In this document: positions 38,178 through 47,900 of the stretch, piece after piece | Layout: every line of letters starts with the position of its first letter | How positions within the stretch are numbered: position 1 is the stretch's first letter | Origin: Nostoc sp. FACHB-280 | Lineage (GTDB): Bacteria > Cyanobacteriota > Cyanobacteriia > Cyanobacteriales > Nostocaceae | Direction of reading: 5' to 3' | Length of the DNA stretch: 64,000 nt | Assembly: GCF_014697615.1 (NCBI RefSeq) | Contig: NZ_JACJSD010000006.1 | Span: 124,001 to 188,000, forward strand | Notes under the pieces: model-generated | What the model was told of the DNA's origin: nothing | Databases searched by the model: none | The model's input: only the letters and a program-made list of their open reading frames with translations | Translations under genes and position numbers: made by a program

Positions 38178-39626
38178 ATGACTAGAGCATTTCCAGTTGC
38201 TCAAGCTGTAAAATTGAGTTTGATTTTAGGCGTGACCACTGGTAGTTATTTACTAGGAAGCAATTTCAAGGTTCATGCTGAGTCAGGAACCGACGCACAT
38301 CGCCAAGCGCAAATTACAAATGTCAAGCTGGCGCAAAATTCCTCAGATATCAGCCGCTTTCAAACCTTTGCAGAAGCTGATGAACTCTATCAAAAAGGAC
38401 AACTGCAAGCAGCAGAAAATCTTTACCGCAAAGTAAAATCTGAGTTTGCAGCTAGTGATAGAAGACGTACTGCTATTTATGAAGTTGAAAAACTTCCGGG
38501 TGATGGTCAAGTATACTGGCGAAATGCCAATGAAGGTTTACAACAAAATTTAGACAGCAAGATTTTTTTACCTCTGCAACTATTACTAAGTAATTATCCA
38601 GAATTTATTAAAGGTCATTTACTGTTAGCTGAAGCTTGCCAGAATAAGCCAGAAGCTTGTAAAAATAGTGCTAAAGATGGACAGCCAAAAAATGCCCTAG
38701 AAGTTCTCGAAAGAGCAGTAGAATTATATCCTGATGAGCCAGAATTACTCAAAGCAAAAATTAAAGCTTTAGAAAAAGAACAAAAGTTTTTAGAAGCTTC
38801 TATTGCAGCCAGACAATTTGCCACAATTTATGTTGATTATCCAGAAGCGCCAGAGTTTGAAAAACTAGCAGAAAAAAATCTCCAACGTCATCACGCCAAG
38901 CTGAATGATGATTTACGATTTCAAGGTATTTTTAGTGCAGTTGTAGGTGGTGTAAAAGCATTTAGTACAAAAGATTGGCAAGCTGGGGTTTCCGGTTTTG
39001 AAACAGTATCTATGCTTTTGCAAGGTGAATCTGCTTTTGGCAAAGAAGTTGCTGATAAATTAGTTAAACAATATCAACAAGAAGGTAAGTTATTAGAAGA
39101 CCCCCAAGTTCTCAGTTATGTGCGGGGAATTGGCGGTAGACTAGAGCCTTTGATGGGGCGTAAGTTTGATTATGAATACTACGTTATTCAAGACAGTTCA
39201 ATTAATGCTTTTGCCTTACCTGGGGGAAAAGTTTTCGTAAATACGGGGGCAATTTTAGCGGCGAATTCGGAAGCAGAATTGGCAGGTTTATTAAGTCATG
39301 AACTCGCTCATGCTGTGCTGTCTCATGGTTTTCAACGTGTTGCTCAAGGTAAGTTTATTAGTAGTTTAAGTAATGTCATTCCTATGCCGGATATGTTACA
39401 AGAAATGGTAGGTAAAGAACATAGCCGAGAAAATGAACGCCAAGCAGATATTTTAGGTACGAGAGTGTTAACTAAGGCTGGCTATGCTGCGGATGGGTTG
39501 CGGAATTTGATGGCAACCTTAAATGCTAAATCTGGCGGAAAATCAGAAACTTCTTGGCAATCTACTCATCCGGCTCCCGCAGAGCGAGTTACATATTTAG
39601 AAAATTTAATGGCTCTCCTAGACTAG
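38178..39626 (+). CDS. M48-family metalloprotease with TPR-like N-terminus
   Basis: About 482 aa. A signal peptide (about 1-36, ending near FKVHAES) leads to a TPR-like helical region (about 65-210; RFQTFAEADELYQKGQLQAAENLYRK, NALEVLERAVELYPDEPELLKAK). The C-terminal M48 zinc protease has HELAH at 374-378 and the third-ligand segment ENERQADILGTRVL. These periplasmic BepA-like proteases degrade or help fold envelope proteins, and a TPR scaffold for outer-membrane assembly fits, though here it precedes the protease. ATG 38178 is preferred to a TTG at 38163. Confidence 0.87.
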   Translation: MTRAFPVAQAVKLSLILGVTTGSYLLGSNFKVHAESGTDAHRQAQITNVKLAQNSSDISRFQTFAEADELYQKGQLQAAENLYRKVKSEFAASDRRRTAIYEVEKLPGDGQVYWRNANEGLQQNLDSKIFLPLQLLLSNYPEFIKGHLLLAEACQNKPEACKNSAKDGQPKNALEVLERAVELYPDEPELLKAKIKALEKEQKFLEASIAARQFATIYVDYPEAPEFEKLAEKNLQRHHAKLNDDLRFQGIFSAVVGGVKAFSTKDWQAGVSGFETVSMLLQGESAFGKEVADKLVKQYQQEGKLLEDPQVLSYVRGIGGRLEPLMGRKFDYEYYVIQDSSINAFALPGGKVFVNTGAILAANSEAELAGLLSHELAHAVLSHGFQRVAQGKFISSLSNVIPMPDMLQEMVGKEHSRENERQADILGTRVLTKAGYAADGLRNLMATLNAKSGGKSETSWQSTHPAPAERVTYLENLMALLD

Positions 39627-39749
39627 CTATAGCAAATTAATACTTAATATCAGGTTAAATCCTTACATAGTCTGGGATTCAGGAGTAATAAAGTAAATTT
39701 TTATTAAATCATTGTTTTTATATTAGCGAAACCTTGTTATATCAATCAT

Positions 39750-40319
39750 TTGAGCCATTTTTTAGTGTTAATTTATCAACCCAAGTCTGGGAGAGCCAAT
39801 TTAATTAAAAGTAATAACTATAATCGTTATGCTTTTGAAGGGGTGAAAAAACATAAAGAAATTCAGGATTTAATTCAAGGGGTAACTCCGAGTATTGCGA
39901 CAACAAATCCTGGAACTCAGCCAGATGAAAAACCCCCCAAAGGTAATCTTAATACTGGAAGTAAACCGACACGCGGTGCAGTAGCGATCGCAGCCGTTCA
40001 AACCAGAGATAATGTAGAAATTCGCATCGATGGTGGTAAAGTGGAAAGTGCTCGAAACTTCACGATTAATTTTATTGTGGAAAATCGCAGCGATCGCCCC
40101 TTTGCATTTGTGCCTTTATATGCTGAAGTAGTAACAGAAAGTGGCAAAAAATTGAAAACTAGATTTTCATCTGCTCAAGCACAAGTTCCAGCCAAGGGAA
40201 CAATTAAAGGTGAAGTGCAAGTATTAGGGCAAACTTGGAATAGTCAAGGTTCACAAAATCTAACTTTAGTAATTAAAGAAAGTACTGGTGGTGGGCGCAT
40301 TTTCCGCATCCCATTCTAG
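39750..40319 (+). CDS. Hypothetical protein with Ig-like C-terminal domain
   Basis: Up to 189 aa; the only far-upstream start is TTG 39750, with a later GTG (in GVKKHKEIQ) possible. The first ~60 residues are polar, then a Pro/Thr-rich linker (TNPGTQPDEKPPKG), then a beta-rich domain (about 90-189: NVEIRIDGGKVESARNFTINFIVENRSDRPFAFVPLYAEVV) that resembles a single immunoglobulin-like sandwich. No family is assigned. It follows the M48 protease gene by 123 nt on the same strand. Without an ATG the true N-terminus is uncertain and could be missing. Confidence 0.55.
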   Translation: MSHFLVLIYQPKSGRANLIKSNNYNRYAFEGVKKHKEIQDLIQGVTPSIATTNPGTQPDEKPPKGNLNTGSKPTRGAVAIAAVQTRDNVEIRIDGGKVESARNFTINFIVENRSDRPFAFVPLYAEVVTESGKKLKTRFSSAQAQVPAKGTIKGEVQVLGQTWNSQGSQNLTLVIKESTGGGRIFRIPF

Positions 40320-40656
40320 AAAATAACAGCCAGCCATTCTAAATCTTGACTACAAAAACTAAACCACTTTTTGATGAAGGTGCTATTTATTAGTTGTTGT
40401 AGAGACGTTATATACAACGTCTCTACAGTATTTATCTGCTTATATATAGCATTTATTACTTTAGTGATGTACTAGAAAAAAATAACCGCAGATGCACGCA
40501 GCGAAAAGTTGCATGGGCGGATCTGCCGACTTGAGCAAACTTTTCAAGACAGATAAACGCAGATGAATTGGTATCTCAGTAGGAAATAAAAGGCTATAGT
40601 TGGTGTTAGAATATTCTAGGTTTTTGTATCTCCACACTTCAGTGCGAGAAACTATT
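40320..40656. other. Intergenic region with dispersed repeats
   Basis: Besides the palindrome at 40398-40427, the stretch 40480-40570 carries AATAACCGCAGATGCACGCAG, GCATGGGCGGATCTGCCGACTTG and GATAAACGCAGATGAA. The first and last phrases recur inverted near 7030-7064 (ATCTGCGTTTAGCTGTG, ATCTGCGGTTAAT), and the middle one recurs near 63058-63080. No gene is seen between the convergent neighbours. Confidence 0.45.
40398..40427. repeat. 30-nt palindrome (copy 2)
   Basis: TGTAGAGACGTTATA joins to TACAACGTCTCTACA, complementary at 14 of 15 positions. It is the second copy of the perfect palindrome at 8057-8086 and differs only at the centre. It lies between two convergent genes, as expected for a bidirectional terminator-like or mobile palindrome. 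Confidence 0.8.
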
Positions 40657-42045
40657 TTATTGTGGACAATAAAGTGTATATTTCCACTCAGTGGTTGATA
40701 TATCTTTATTACCTATGACTTCTACCTTAACTCGCCCAGAATTACCTTTAAACTTTGCAGATACTTTATTACTACCTGAGACAAAATCTGTATCAATGAG
40801 AGTTTGTCCTTCATAGCTGACTTTTAATCTATCAGGAACGTTATACATTTCATAACTAATATTAATTTGACCTTCATTGGCAGTAAGTTGAATTTCTCGA
40901 CTATCACCTTGTTGACCACCACTCACCTGTTCTTGGTCGCAGAGTTTTAACCCTCTGGCTTCAGCTTGATAAACTTGTAATTCAATTGATTCAACTTGAT
41001 TATCAAAAGTTTCTATTTTATCTTCTTGATTTTCTCCGTTATAGTTATATCTTTGTCCTGGTTTGAGAGTAACACCTTGGGGATTTTTAGCTGAGATTAC
41101 ACTGGCGATTCCAGCTATTACATCTACTTGAATTCCATTCGCTGTATTGCGAGTTTGAAACAAATTTCTATCTGGAACTTTCGGAGCAACAATCACTTCA
41201 TCTTGCTCAGAATTAATTACATGCAGCGCACAAAATTTAGCTTTTTGATTTTGAGATTGTTCCCAAAGTTTGGTTACTACATCTTTCATCCCAGAACCAC
41301 TACTTTTTTCACTGAAAGATTGATTGTTGGCACAGTTGACTGTGGCAATTAAATTTTCATTTCTGAGACTCCACTCATCTCTAGTAATCGCTGCACATTC
41401 CTTACCACCACTTGTCTGACATTGTTGTATTGGTTCGTCACAAGGTTCACTGGCTGAAACACCACTCCAGCCGCGACCATCGGCGGCAGCAACACTACAA
41501 TATTGCAATTTAGTACCAGAACTTTGGGCTATAAATAACTGTTTAGCAGGCTCAAAATTAGATAAATTTTTATTGATAAATTTATTTTGATTCCGAACAC
41601 CTCGCTGTACACGCACTCCATATTCACAAGCACGTTTACCACTACCTTGATTTGCCCATTCTATGAGTAAAGAATCGCCTTGTTTAGCTGTACAAGGTAA
41701 GTAATAAAGTGTTAATTGTTTATTTTTTGTACTGGCTTGGAGTTGTAGTCCCATATCCTTTCCCGCCGCATTTTGAAAGCGTAATTGAGCGAAAGATTTA
41801 CCATTACCGGGAAGAAATAAAGTATCATATACTTTTTGTAAAAAACTACCAACAACAGCAGGGCCATAGTTAGAACCACGCCGAATTGACAGTTCATGAT
41901 TGCCTAAAATTTGGTACAGTTCTGCTTTTTCTGGGACATTGGCATAACTATTTGTTGTGCTTGCCACAGTATACAGAGGAATCATGAAAGTAGCGATCGC
42001 ATACATCAATCTTCTGTGTTGTGGTTTTAACTTGCGGTTATTCAT
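40657..42045 (-). CDS. Secreted Cys-rich protein with FecR-like segment
   Basis: The 462-aa product begins with a signal peptide (basic N-terminus, then MYAIATFMIPLYTVASTTNSYA, cleavage near 36). The mature chain has a SIRRGSNYGPAV...LFLPGNGKSFAQLRF segment, many Cys (PCTAKQ, RACEYG, YCSVA, PCDEPIQQCQTSGGKECA, FCALH, LCDQEQ, YCPQ) and a beta stretch (IQVDVIAGIASVISAKNPQGVTLKPGQRY) reminiscent of FecR-type domains. The C-terminal ~90 residues look like a beta sandwich. No enzyme motif is seen. It is divergent from the sigma-like gene with only 138 bp between, so the two may share a regulatory region. Confidence 0.65.
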   Translation of the reverse strand: MNNRKLKPQHRRLMYAIATFMIPLYTVASTTNSYANVPEKAELYQILGNHELSIRRGSNYGPAVVGSFLQKVYDTLFLPGNGKSFAQLRFQNAAGKDMGLQLQASTKNKQLTLYYLPCTAKQGDSLLIEWANQGSGKRACEYGVRVQRGVRNQNKFINKNLSNFEPAKQLFIAQSSGTKLQYCSVAAADGRGWSGVSASEPCDEPIQQCQTSGGKECAAITRDEWSLRNENLIATVNCANNQSFSEKSSGSGMKDVVTKLWEQSQNQKAKFCALHVINSEQDEVIVAPKVPDRNLFQTRNTANGIQVDVIAGIASVISAKNPQGVTLKPGQRYNYNGENQEDKIETFDNQVESIELQVYQAEARGLKLCDQEQVSGGQQGDSREIQLTANEGQINISYEMYNVPDRLKVSYEGQTLIDTDFVSGSNKVSAKFKGNSGRVKVEVIGNKDISTTEWKYTLYCPQ

Positions 42046-42183
42046 CGCTGACTCCAGAAAACTTTAACTATGTGGATATACTGTGGGAATTCTGAAAATA
42101 TTCGTAGGTATTTACCCTTCATTCTTAAATATTATGTAAAGATAATTTGTAAATCATAAAAATAGAGTTAAACAAGTCAATTC

Positions 42184-43371
42184 ATGCACCCTCGTCAAGA
42201 AATTGTTGAGATTTTTTCGAGCTTTCTACAATTTTCATCAGGCGGTTCCACAACATGGGTCACGGATAGCAAGCTCTATCGCAATATGAGTAATTACCTC
42301 AGTCAGCATTCTGCCGCAGAACGTTCCACATCTGATTGGGCATTATACTGGCATGAGGTTTGGCAAAATCAGCCAAAAAGTCTGGCGAGGGGTCATTTGT
42401 ATGCGTACTTACAAGAAGTTGGTTACAAAGCGGCTACAAAAGTCAAACCGCGATTTACCTTGCCACAGTATACTTTAGCGGACTATTTTCAAATAGCGAT
42501 CGCATATATTGATAAGGTATTCACAGGATTTGACCCCCAGCGACAACCTAATTTAGAAGCCTTTGCTTATCGGGTGTTCTGTAATCTCATCAAAGATGGG
42601 CTACTTAAAGAAGGGCTAGAAGAAGCAAGTATTAGAAGTGATTGGTCGTTATTGTTACACAGTAGTCAAAAACTGCTTCATAAAGCTTTAGTACAGCGTG
42701 GGTTATCCGCCACAGAAATTGCGCCTTATATTTTTGCTTGGGAATGCTTCAAGGTGATTTATGCGCCCACAAAACCCAAGGGGAACCGCCAGCTTACCGC
42801 CCCTGATTTGATTGTATGGGAAGCGATCGCCCAACTTTACAATCAAGAACGAATTCAGCAACTACCATCATCAGATGCTAAAACTATTCAAAAATGGTTG
42901 GAAGCTTGTATCAAAGCTATTCGGGCTTATACAGATCCACCCACTACTTCTTTAGATGCGTCGGTATTCAACGAAGACAATACATTGCAAGATATCTTAC
43001 CCAGTGGTGATGCTACTCCCTTAACAAAACTACTAGATGAGGAAGAAGCACAAATCCGTAAATCTCTCTGGATAGAGATAAATTCTCTGTTAAGCAATAG
43101 CATCACCAATCTTGATGCACAAAGGCAAGAGCTACTGAAAATGTACTACGGCGAAGAACTCACCCAAAAACAAATTTCTCTCCAGCTAGGAATATCCCAG
43201 CCAACTGTGGTGCGCCGACTCCAAAAATTTAAATCTGAATCACTCATCACCTTAGCGCAATGGTCGCAAACCACCCAGAATATTTCTCTGACTCCAAACG
43301 TAATCAATAACATGAATGGATTAATTGATGAATGGCTAGAAAAATACTACAAACATCACAATGAAGTATAG
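42184..43371 (+). CDS. Sigma-70-like factor (cyanobacterial, region-4 HTH)
   Basis: The 395-aa protein has a long alpha-helical N-terminal half with a sigma-2-like feel (FDPQRQPNLEAFAYRVFCNLIKDGLLKEG) and a C-terminal region-4 helix-turn-helix: RQELLKMYYGEELTQKQISLQLGISQPTVVRRLQKFK. This is not a housekeeping sigma and is much longer than an ECF factor. It is of the cyanobacteria-specific alternative-sigma type often found beside DUF1822 genes, as far as I recall. Three genes follow on the same strand (53-aa, DUF1822, caspase-nSTAND1), which it probably controls. No anti-sigma is recognised, unless the 53-aa or DUF1822 protein takes that role. Confidence 0.78.
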   Translation: MHPRQEIVEIFSSFLQFSSGGSTTWVTDSKLYRNMSNYLSQHSAAERSTSDWALYWHEVWQNQPKSLARGHLYAYLQEVGYKAATKVKPRFTLPQYTLADYFQIAIAYIDKVFTGFDPQRQPNLEAFAYRVFCNLIKDGLLKEGLEEASIRSDWSLLLHSSQKLLHKALVQRGLSATEIAPYIFAWECFKVIYAPTKPKGNRQLTAPDLIVWEAIAQLYNQERIQQLPSSDAKTIQKWLEACIKAIRAYTDPPTTSLDASVFNEDNTLQDILPSGDATPLTKLLDEEEAQIRKSLWIEINSLLSNSITNLDAQRQELLKMYYGEELTQKQISLQLGISQPTVVRRLQKFKSESLITLAQWSQTTQNISLTPNVINNMNGLIDEWLEKYYKHHNEV

Positions 43372-43456
43372 CAGATTCATTATTATCAAAACTCTCCTAC
43401 TCTGCGCTCTCTGCGTCTCTGCGGTTCGTAATATAAATTTCACAAGATATTGTTTT

Positions 43457-43618
43457 ATGAGCGACCAACAAAAAGTAATTGAACTAATCAAACGTCTACC
43501 AGCAGATGTTTCAATTCACCACATAATTCAAGAAATTAAATTCCTCGCTGCTATTCATGAGGGAGTAGATGAAATTAGCAGAGGTAAAGAATATCAATTG
43601 ACACAGTTGAACAGATAA
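43457..43618 (+). CDS. Small antitoxin-like protein (53 aa)
   Basis: MSDQQKVIELIKRLPADVS opens a short protein of pattern LPxDxSxxxIxxEIxFLxxIxxGxxxI (HHIIQEIKFLAAIHEGVDEIS), typical of small antitoxin-like proteins that dimerise through a helical pair. The frame is open upstream to an ATG at 43361 overlapping the sigma gene, but those 32 codons are formed by the CTCTGCGTCTCTGCGG dispersed repeat, so the ATG at 43457 is chosen. The DUF1822 gene begins seven bases after its stop. No cognate toxin of normal type is next to it; whether it acts on the sigma-like factor or the caspase protein is open. Confidence 0.6.
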   Translation: MSDQQKVIELIKRLPADVSIHHIIQEIKFLAAIHEGVDEISRGKEYQLTQLNR

Positions 43619-43625
43619 TTAAATC

Positions 43626-44798
43626 ATGAACTATCTTAATTCTCTAGCGATATCAACTATTGCCATCGAATCCTGCGTGGAGATATCAGAAACTACACAG
43701 GATACAGTTTGGCAGCAAAGTCAAAATTTTTCCACACCCAGCACTCGCCTACAAGCTTATTTAAATCGACTTTGCCTGTTAACTGTTTTACCTTGGCTAG
43801 AAGAAATATGGGGAATTATTGCCAAGCCTGCGCCAAATTTTGCTGTTTTGCATAGCTTTTGGGAAGTAGTAAATGGGACAGCGATTACTATTAATCAAAC
43901 TCGGCTAATATTAATTCCGAGTTTAGCAATTGATATCAATGAAATTCGTGTCCCCCAAGAATGGGTGGATATTCCCAGTTGGGCTGGGGATTATTATTTA
44001 GCAGTGCAAGTTAATACTGAAGATGCTTGGGTAAAAGTTTGGGGATATACAACCCATGTGCAACTCAAACAACCAAGTAATTATAATGCAGGCGATCGCA
44101 CTTATGCTTTAGATTATGAAGACCTCGTCCACGACTTAGATATATTGTGGGTAACTCGTCAACTTTGTCCTGATGTGCCAACAAAAACTGAAGTGGAACC
44201 TCTAGCTAATTTAGCATTAACTCAAGCAAATAATTTACTAGAAAGATTAGGCAATCCGGCTGTAGCATTTCCTAGACTTGCAATTCCCTTTAGCTTATGG
44301 GGAGCGTTGCTAGAACACGGCGGTTGGAGACAAAGATTATATGAATTACGTACAGGAATTACCCAACAATGGTCAATCATCCAATGGATAAAAACAGGAA
44401 TTTCTGATTTAGCCCAACAACTTGGTTGGAACTATCTAGATTTAGAAACTAGTCTTGGTAGTAGAGGTATAGCCCAAACAAATGAGCCAGTTATTTTAAC
44501 TCGTCATTTGATAATTGCTGGTCAAAATTACGAGTTACAAGTGCAATCTTCAGGCGATATTACATCAGGAATTTGGGTTATAGAATTGCAGAGTTTATCA
44601 CTACAAGGTTTAATTCCTAGTGGGTTTAAATTGCGGTTATTAACTGAAGATTTACAACCATTTCCCGATAATGAATGTGTTGCGGATACAGCAACAGAAA
44701 AGTTAGCAATTGAATTACAACTAGAAGCGGGTGAAGGTTTGGTATGGGAGATTGAACCAACGCCCGAAAATTATGAGCGAGAAATATTGAGATTTTAA
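43626..44798 (+). CDS. DUF1822 family protein
   Basis: The 390-aa protein matches the cyanobacterial DUF1822 family as I remember it: N-terminal Tyr/Leu-rich helices (QAYLNRLCLLTVLPWLEEIW), FWEVVNGTAITINQTRLILIPS, IDINEIRVPQEWVDIPSWAGDYYLAVQVNTED, WVKVWGYTTHVQLKQ and DRTYALDYEDLVHDLDILWV, then a more variable C-terminal half with GGWRQRLYELRTG. There are no membrane or signal segments and no catalytic motif. Function is unknown. It lies in tandem between the 53-aa gene (seven bases upstream) and the caspase gene (145 bases downstream). Confidence 0.85.
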   Translation: MNYLNSLAISTIAIESCVEISETTQDTVWQQSQNFSTPSTRLQAYLNRLCLLTVLPWLEEIWGIIAKPAPNFAVLHSFWEVVNGTAITINQTRLILIPSLAIDINEIRVPQEWVDIPSWAGDYYLAVQVNTEDAWVKVWGYTTHVQLKQPSNYNAGDRTYALDYEDLVHDLDILWVTRQLCPDVPTKTEVEPLANLALTQANNLLERLGNPAVAFPRLAIPFSLWGALLEHGGWRQRLYELRTGITQQWSIIQWIKTGISDLAQQLGWNYLDLETSLGSRGIAQTNEPVILTRHLIIAGQNYELQVQSSGDITSGIWVIELQSLSLQGLIPSGFKLRLLTEDLQPFPDNECVADTATEKLAIELQLEAGEGLVWEIEPTPENYEREILRF

Positions 44799-44943
44799 AA
44801 TCTTATCAACTTGCGGCGTAACTCTGCGTTGAAAATTAGTAAATTAAATTATAGATAGACACAATTTTTAGAAGACGCATTTCGACTCCGCTCAATGCTC
44901 AACAAGCTAGTCCTTCTACTTATACTTAGAATATTTTACAAAT

Positions 44944-47900
44944 ATGCCCCGTGCCATTATCAAGAACGATGTCAAAAAACTTTGGTGTTTAGTGATTGGG
45001 ATTAATGAATATCAAGATAAAAATCTGCGTGCATTGCGTTACGCCGTTGCAGATTGTCAAGGATTTGCTCAGGCTGTAAAACAAGCCAATCACAAATTTA
45101 TCCACACAGAAATCATTGAGCATCATTCCCAATCATCACCAGCACCTTCATTAGCGGAAATTCGCGCTAGTTTTCAGCAAATAGTTAAATCTGCTAATCC
45201 TCAAGATACAGTTTTATTCTACTTTTGTGGACATGGAATGCTGGAGTCAGAAAGTCAGCAGGCTGTGTTGTGTTTAACTCATACTCAAACAGATGACTTA
45301 CTCAACACTGGTTTGACGATGCAAGAACTGTTGACATTGTTGGGTAATTGTCAAGCTGCTCAACAAATAGTAATTTTAGATGCTTGTCATAGTGGCAGTT
45401 TTACTCTGAGAAATTCACCCACGCCTCAGATGTTAGAACAACTGCAAAAAGTTGCTGTTCAGAAAAAACAAACAGGATATAGTCAAGGATTTTATGCCTT
45501 ACTTTCTTGCGATAAAGAACAGTTATCGTGGGAATTTCCCGATTTGGGTCATGGTGTGTTTACCTATTTTTTGATTCGTGGCTTATTAGGTGAAGCGGCT
45601 GATTCGAGAGGGGAAATTGAAGTTAAATCGCTCTACAAATATATTTATCACCAGACTCTCCAGTATATTGATAAGCTCAACCAAGGACTGCGGTTAATTA
45701 ATCAACAAAGACGTAGCCGTGGTGATACTGATGGGTTAAAAAAAGAACAACCACAGCAAACTCCGAAATTGATTGTAGAAGCAGTGGGGGAATTAGTTCT
45801 TGGGTATAAAGCCACAGAAATCGAACTGCGATCGTACAGGCAAGCTTTAATAGTAAATGGGCTATCAGATGGCGAAATCACGCCTGAGATTAGTAAAATG
45901 TTGGCTGGTGCGGGTGGTTTTGAGTTGAAATATTGGCATTCCCAAGCACGAGATTTGCCAGATGTCCGCCAAGCGATTCAAAATTGCTTACTCAATCAAG
46001 CATCGTCAGCCAGTTTAGAAGATGCAACATCATTACTTTATCTGCGGGGAAGAATTGAAGAAACAAGTACAGGGGAAGCTTTTTTAGTCATTAATGATGA
46101 AATTAAACTTAGTCGTGATTGGTTACGTCAAAGTCTGCGTCAGTCAAATATTGCTCAACAAATTGTAGTTTTAGATTGTCTTGTAGATGCACAAAATATT
46201 TCATCTCTCCAGAATTGGCTAGAAGATTTGCAACAAGAATCAGAAATTAGCCAGTGTTTAATTATTGGTGCAGCTACTATTGAAAATGCCGAAGAATTTG
46301 CTACAGCTTTGCTGACAACTTTGCAAACATCCAACTTACAAACAGGTTTATCTGTGGCTGGCTGGATTATGGGTGTACAGCGCGAACTTGCAGAAAGTCA
46401 AATTTGGCGGAATTATTGGCTAGGGGGAATGCAGGGAGTAATTGAAATTTTACCTGCGACTTTACAGAAAAAATCCCAACGGGTAGATTTAGGGATTTGT
46501 CCTTATATGGGATTAAGAGCTTTTAGTGAAAAGGATGCAAAATATTTCTTCGGTCAAGAAGTTCTCACCCAAAGAATAATTAATGAAGTTAATCATCAAT
46601 CTTTTTTAGCAGTAGTTGGTGCTTCTGGGAGTGGTAAATCTTCTGTAGTCCAAGCGGGATTAATGGCACAGTTAAGGTTAGGCAAACAACTTCCGGGAAG
46701 TGAAACTTGGCTAATTAAATATTTGCGTCCTGGGGAAAAACCCCTGCAAGAATTAGCCAAAATTATGGCAGAAAGTGAAGAAAATCCCTTACAAACTGAA
46801 GGATTATTACATTTAGGTGGTGAGGGTTTTGTTCATTGGTTACGCACTAGAAATGAGCCAATGGTAGTTTTAGTAATTGACCAATTTGAAGAAATTTTGA
46901 CGCTGGCGGCTACAGGCGATCGCCAAGTTTTTCTTGATATCATTTTAGAAGCTTTAGAATACGCATCCGACCGCTTCAAATTAATCATTACTCTCCGTGC
47001 CGACTTTATTTCACCCTGTCTCGAATTACCTAAACTATCGCAAAAATTACAAGCATCTCATGTTTTAGTTCCACCCCGATTGAGTGCAGAAAATTATCGC
47101 AAAATTATCGAAAAACCAGCCGAACAAGTAGAATTAACAGTTGAGCCAGGTTTAGTAGAGTTACTGTTAAATGATTTACAACAATCGGCGGGAGATTTAC
47201 CTTTACTGCAATTTGTTTTAGAACAATTATGGGAACACCGCAACCAAAATACAGGTGAATTAACAGTTTCAGCTTACCGCGATAAAATTGGTGGCATAAA
47301 AGTAGCTTTAGAACTCAAAGCTCAAGCCATTTATGATAGTTTATCGCCAGAAGAACAGAAAATAGCCCAATGGGTTTTTCTGTCTTTAACTCGTCTAGGA
47401 CAGGGTACAGAAGATACTAAAAAACAAGTCCAAAAATCCCAGTTATTGCAAGGTAAATATTCACCATATTTAGTTGAAAAAACTCTGCAAAAGTTTATTG
47501 ATGCCAAATTAATTGTTGTGAATTTACCAGAACATGAGGTAAGTATCGGACAGAGTCGCACTGCTGATTCTATTTCTCAGGAATTAGAAATACTCAAAAG
47601 TGAAGTGACAATAGAAGTAGCTCACGAAATTTTAATTCGTCATTGGTCGAGTTTGCGTTGGTGGCTGGATGAAAACCGCGATCGCCTATATCAACAAGAG
47701 CGTTTAGAAAAGAAACGTAAAGAATGGGAACAAAAGCACAAACATCCAGATTTTCTCCTGCAAAAAACTCAACTCACAGAAGCAGAAGCATATTATCAAA
47801 AATACAAAGATTACCTCACACCCCAAGAAAAAGCATATATCCAAGCCAGTAAACAAGCGCGGCTAAAAAATCGTTTTTTACTAGGTAGTACCAGTACTAT

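Noticed and set aside
43361..43456. Possible signal peptide upstream of the 53-aa protein
   Set aside because: The hydrophobic LLLCALCVSAV is encoded by the CTCTGCGTCTCTGCGG dispersed repeat, so it is accidental.
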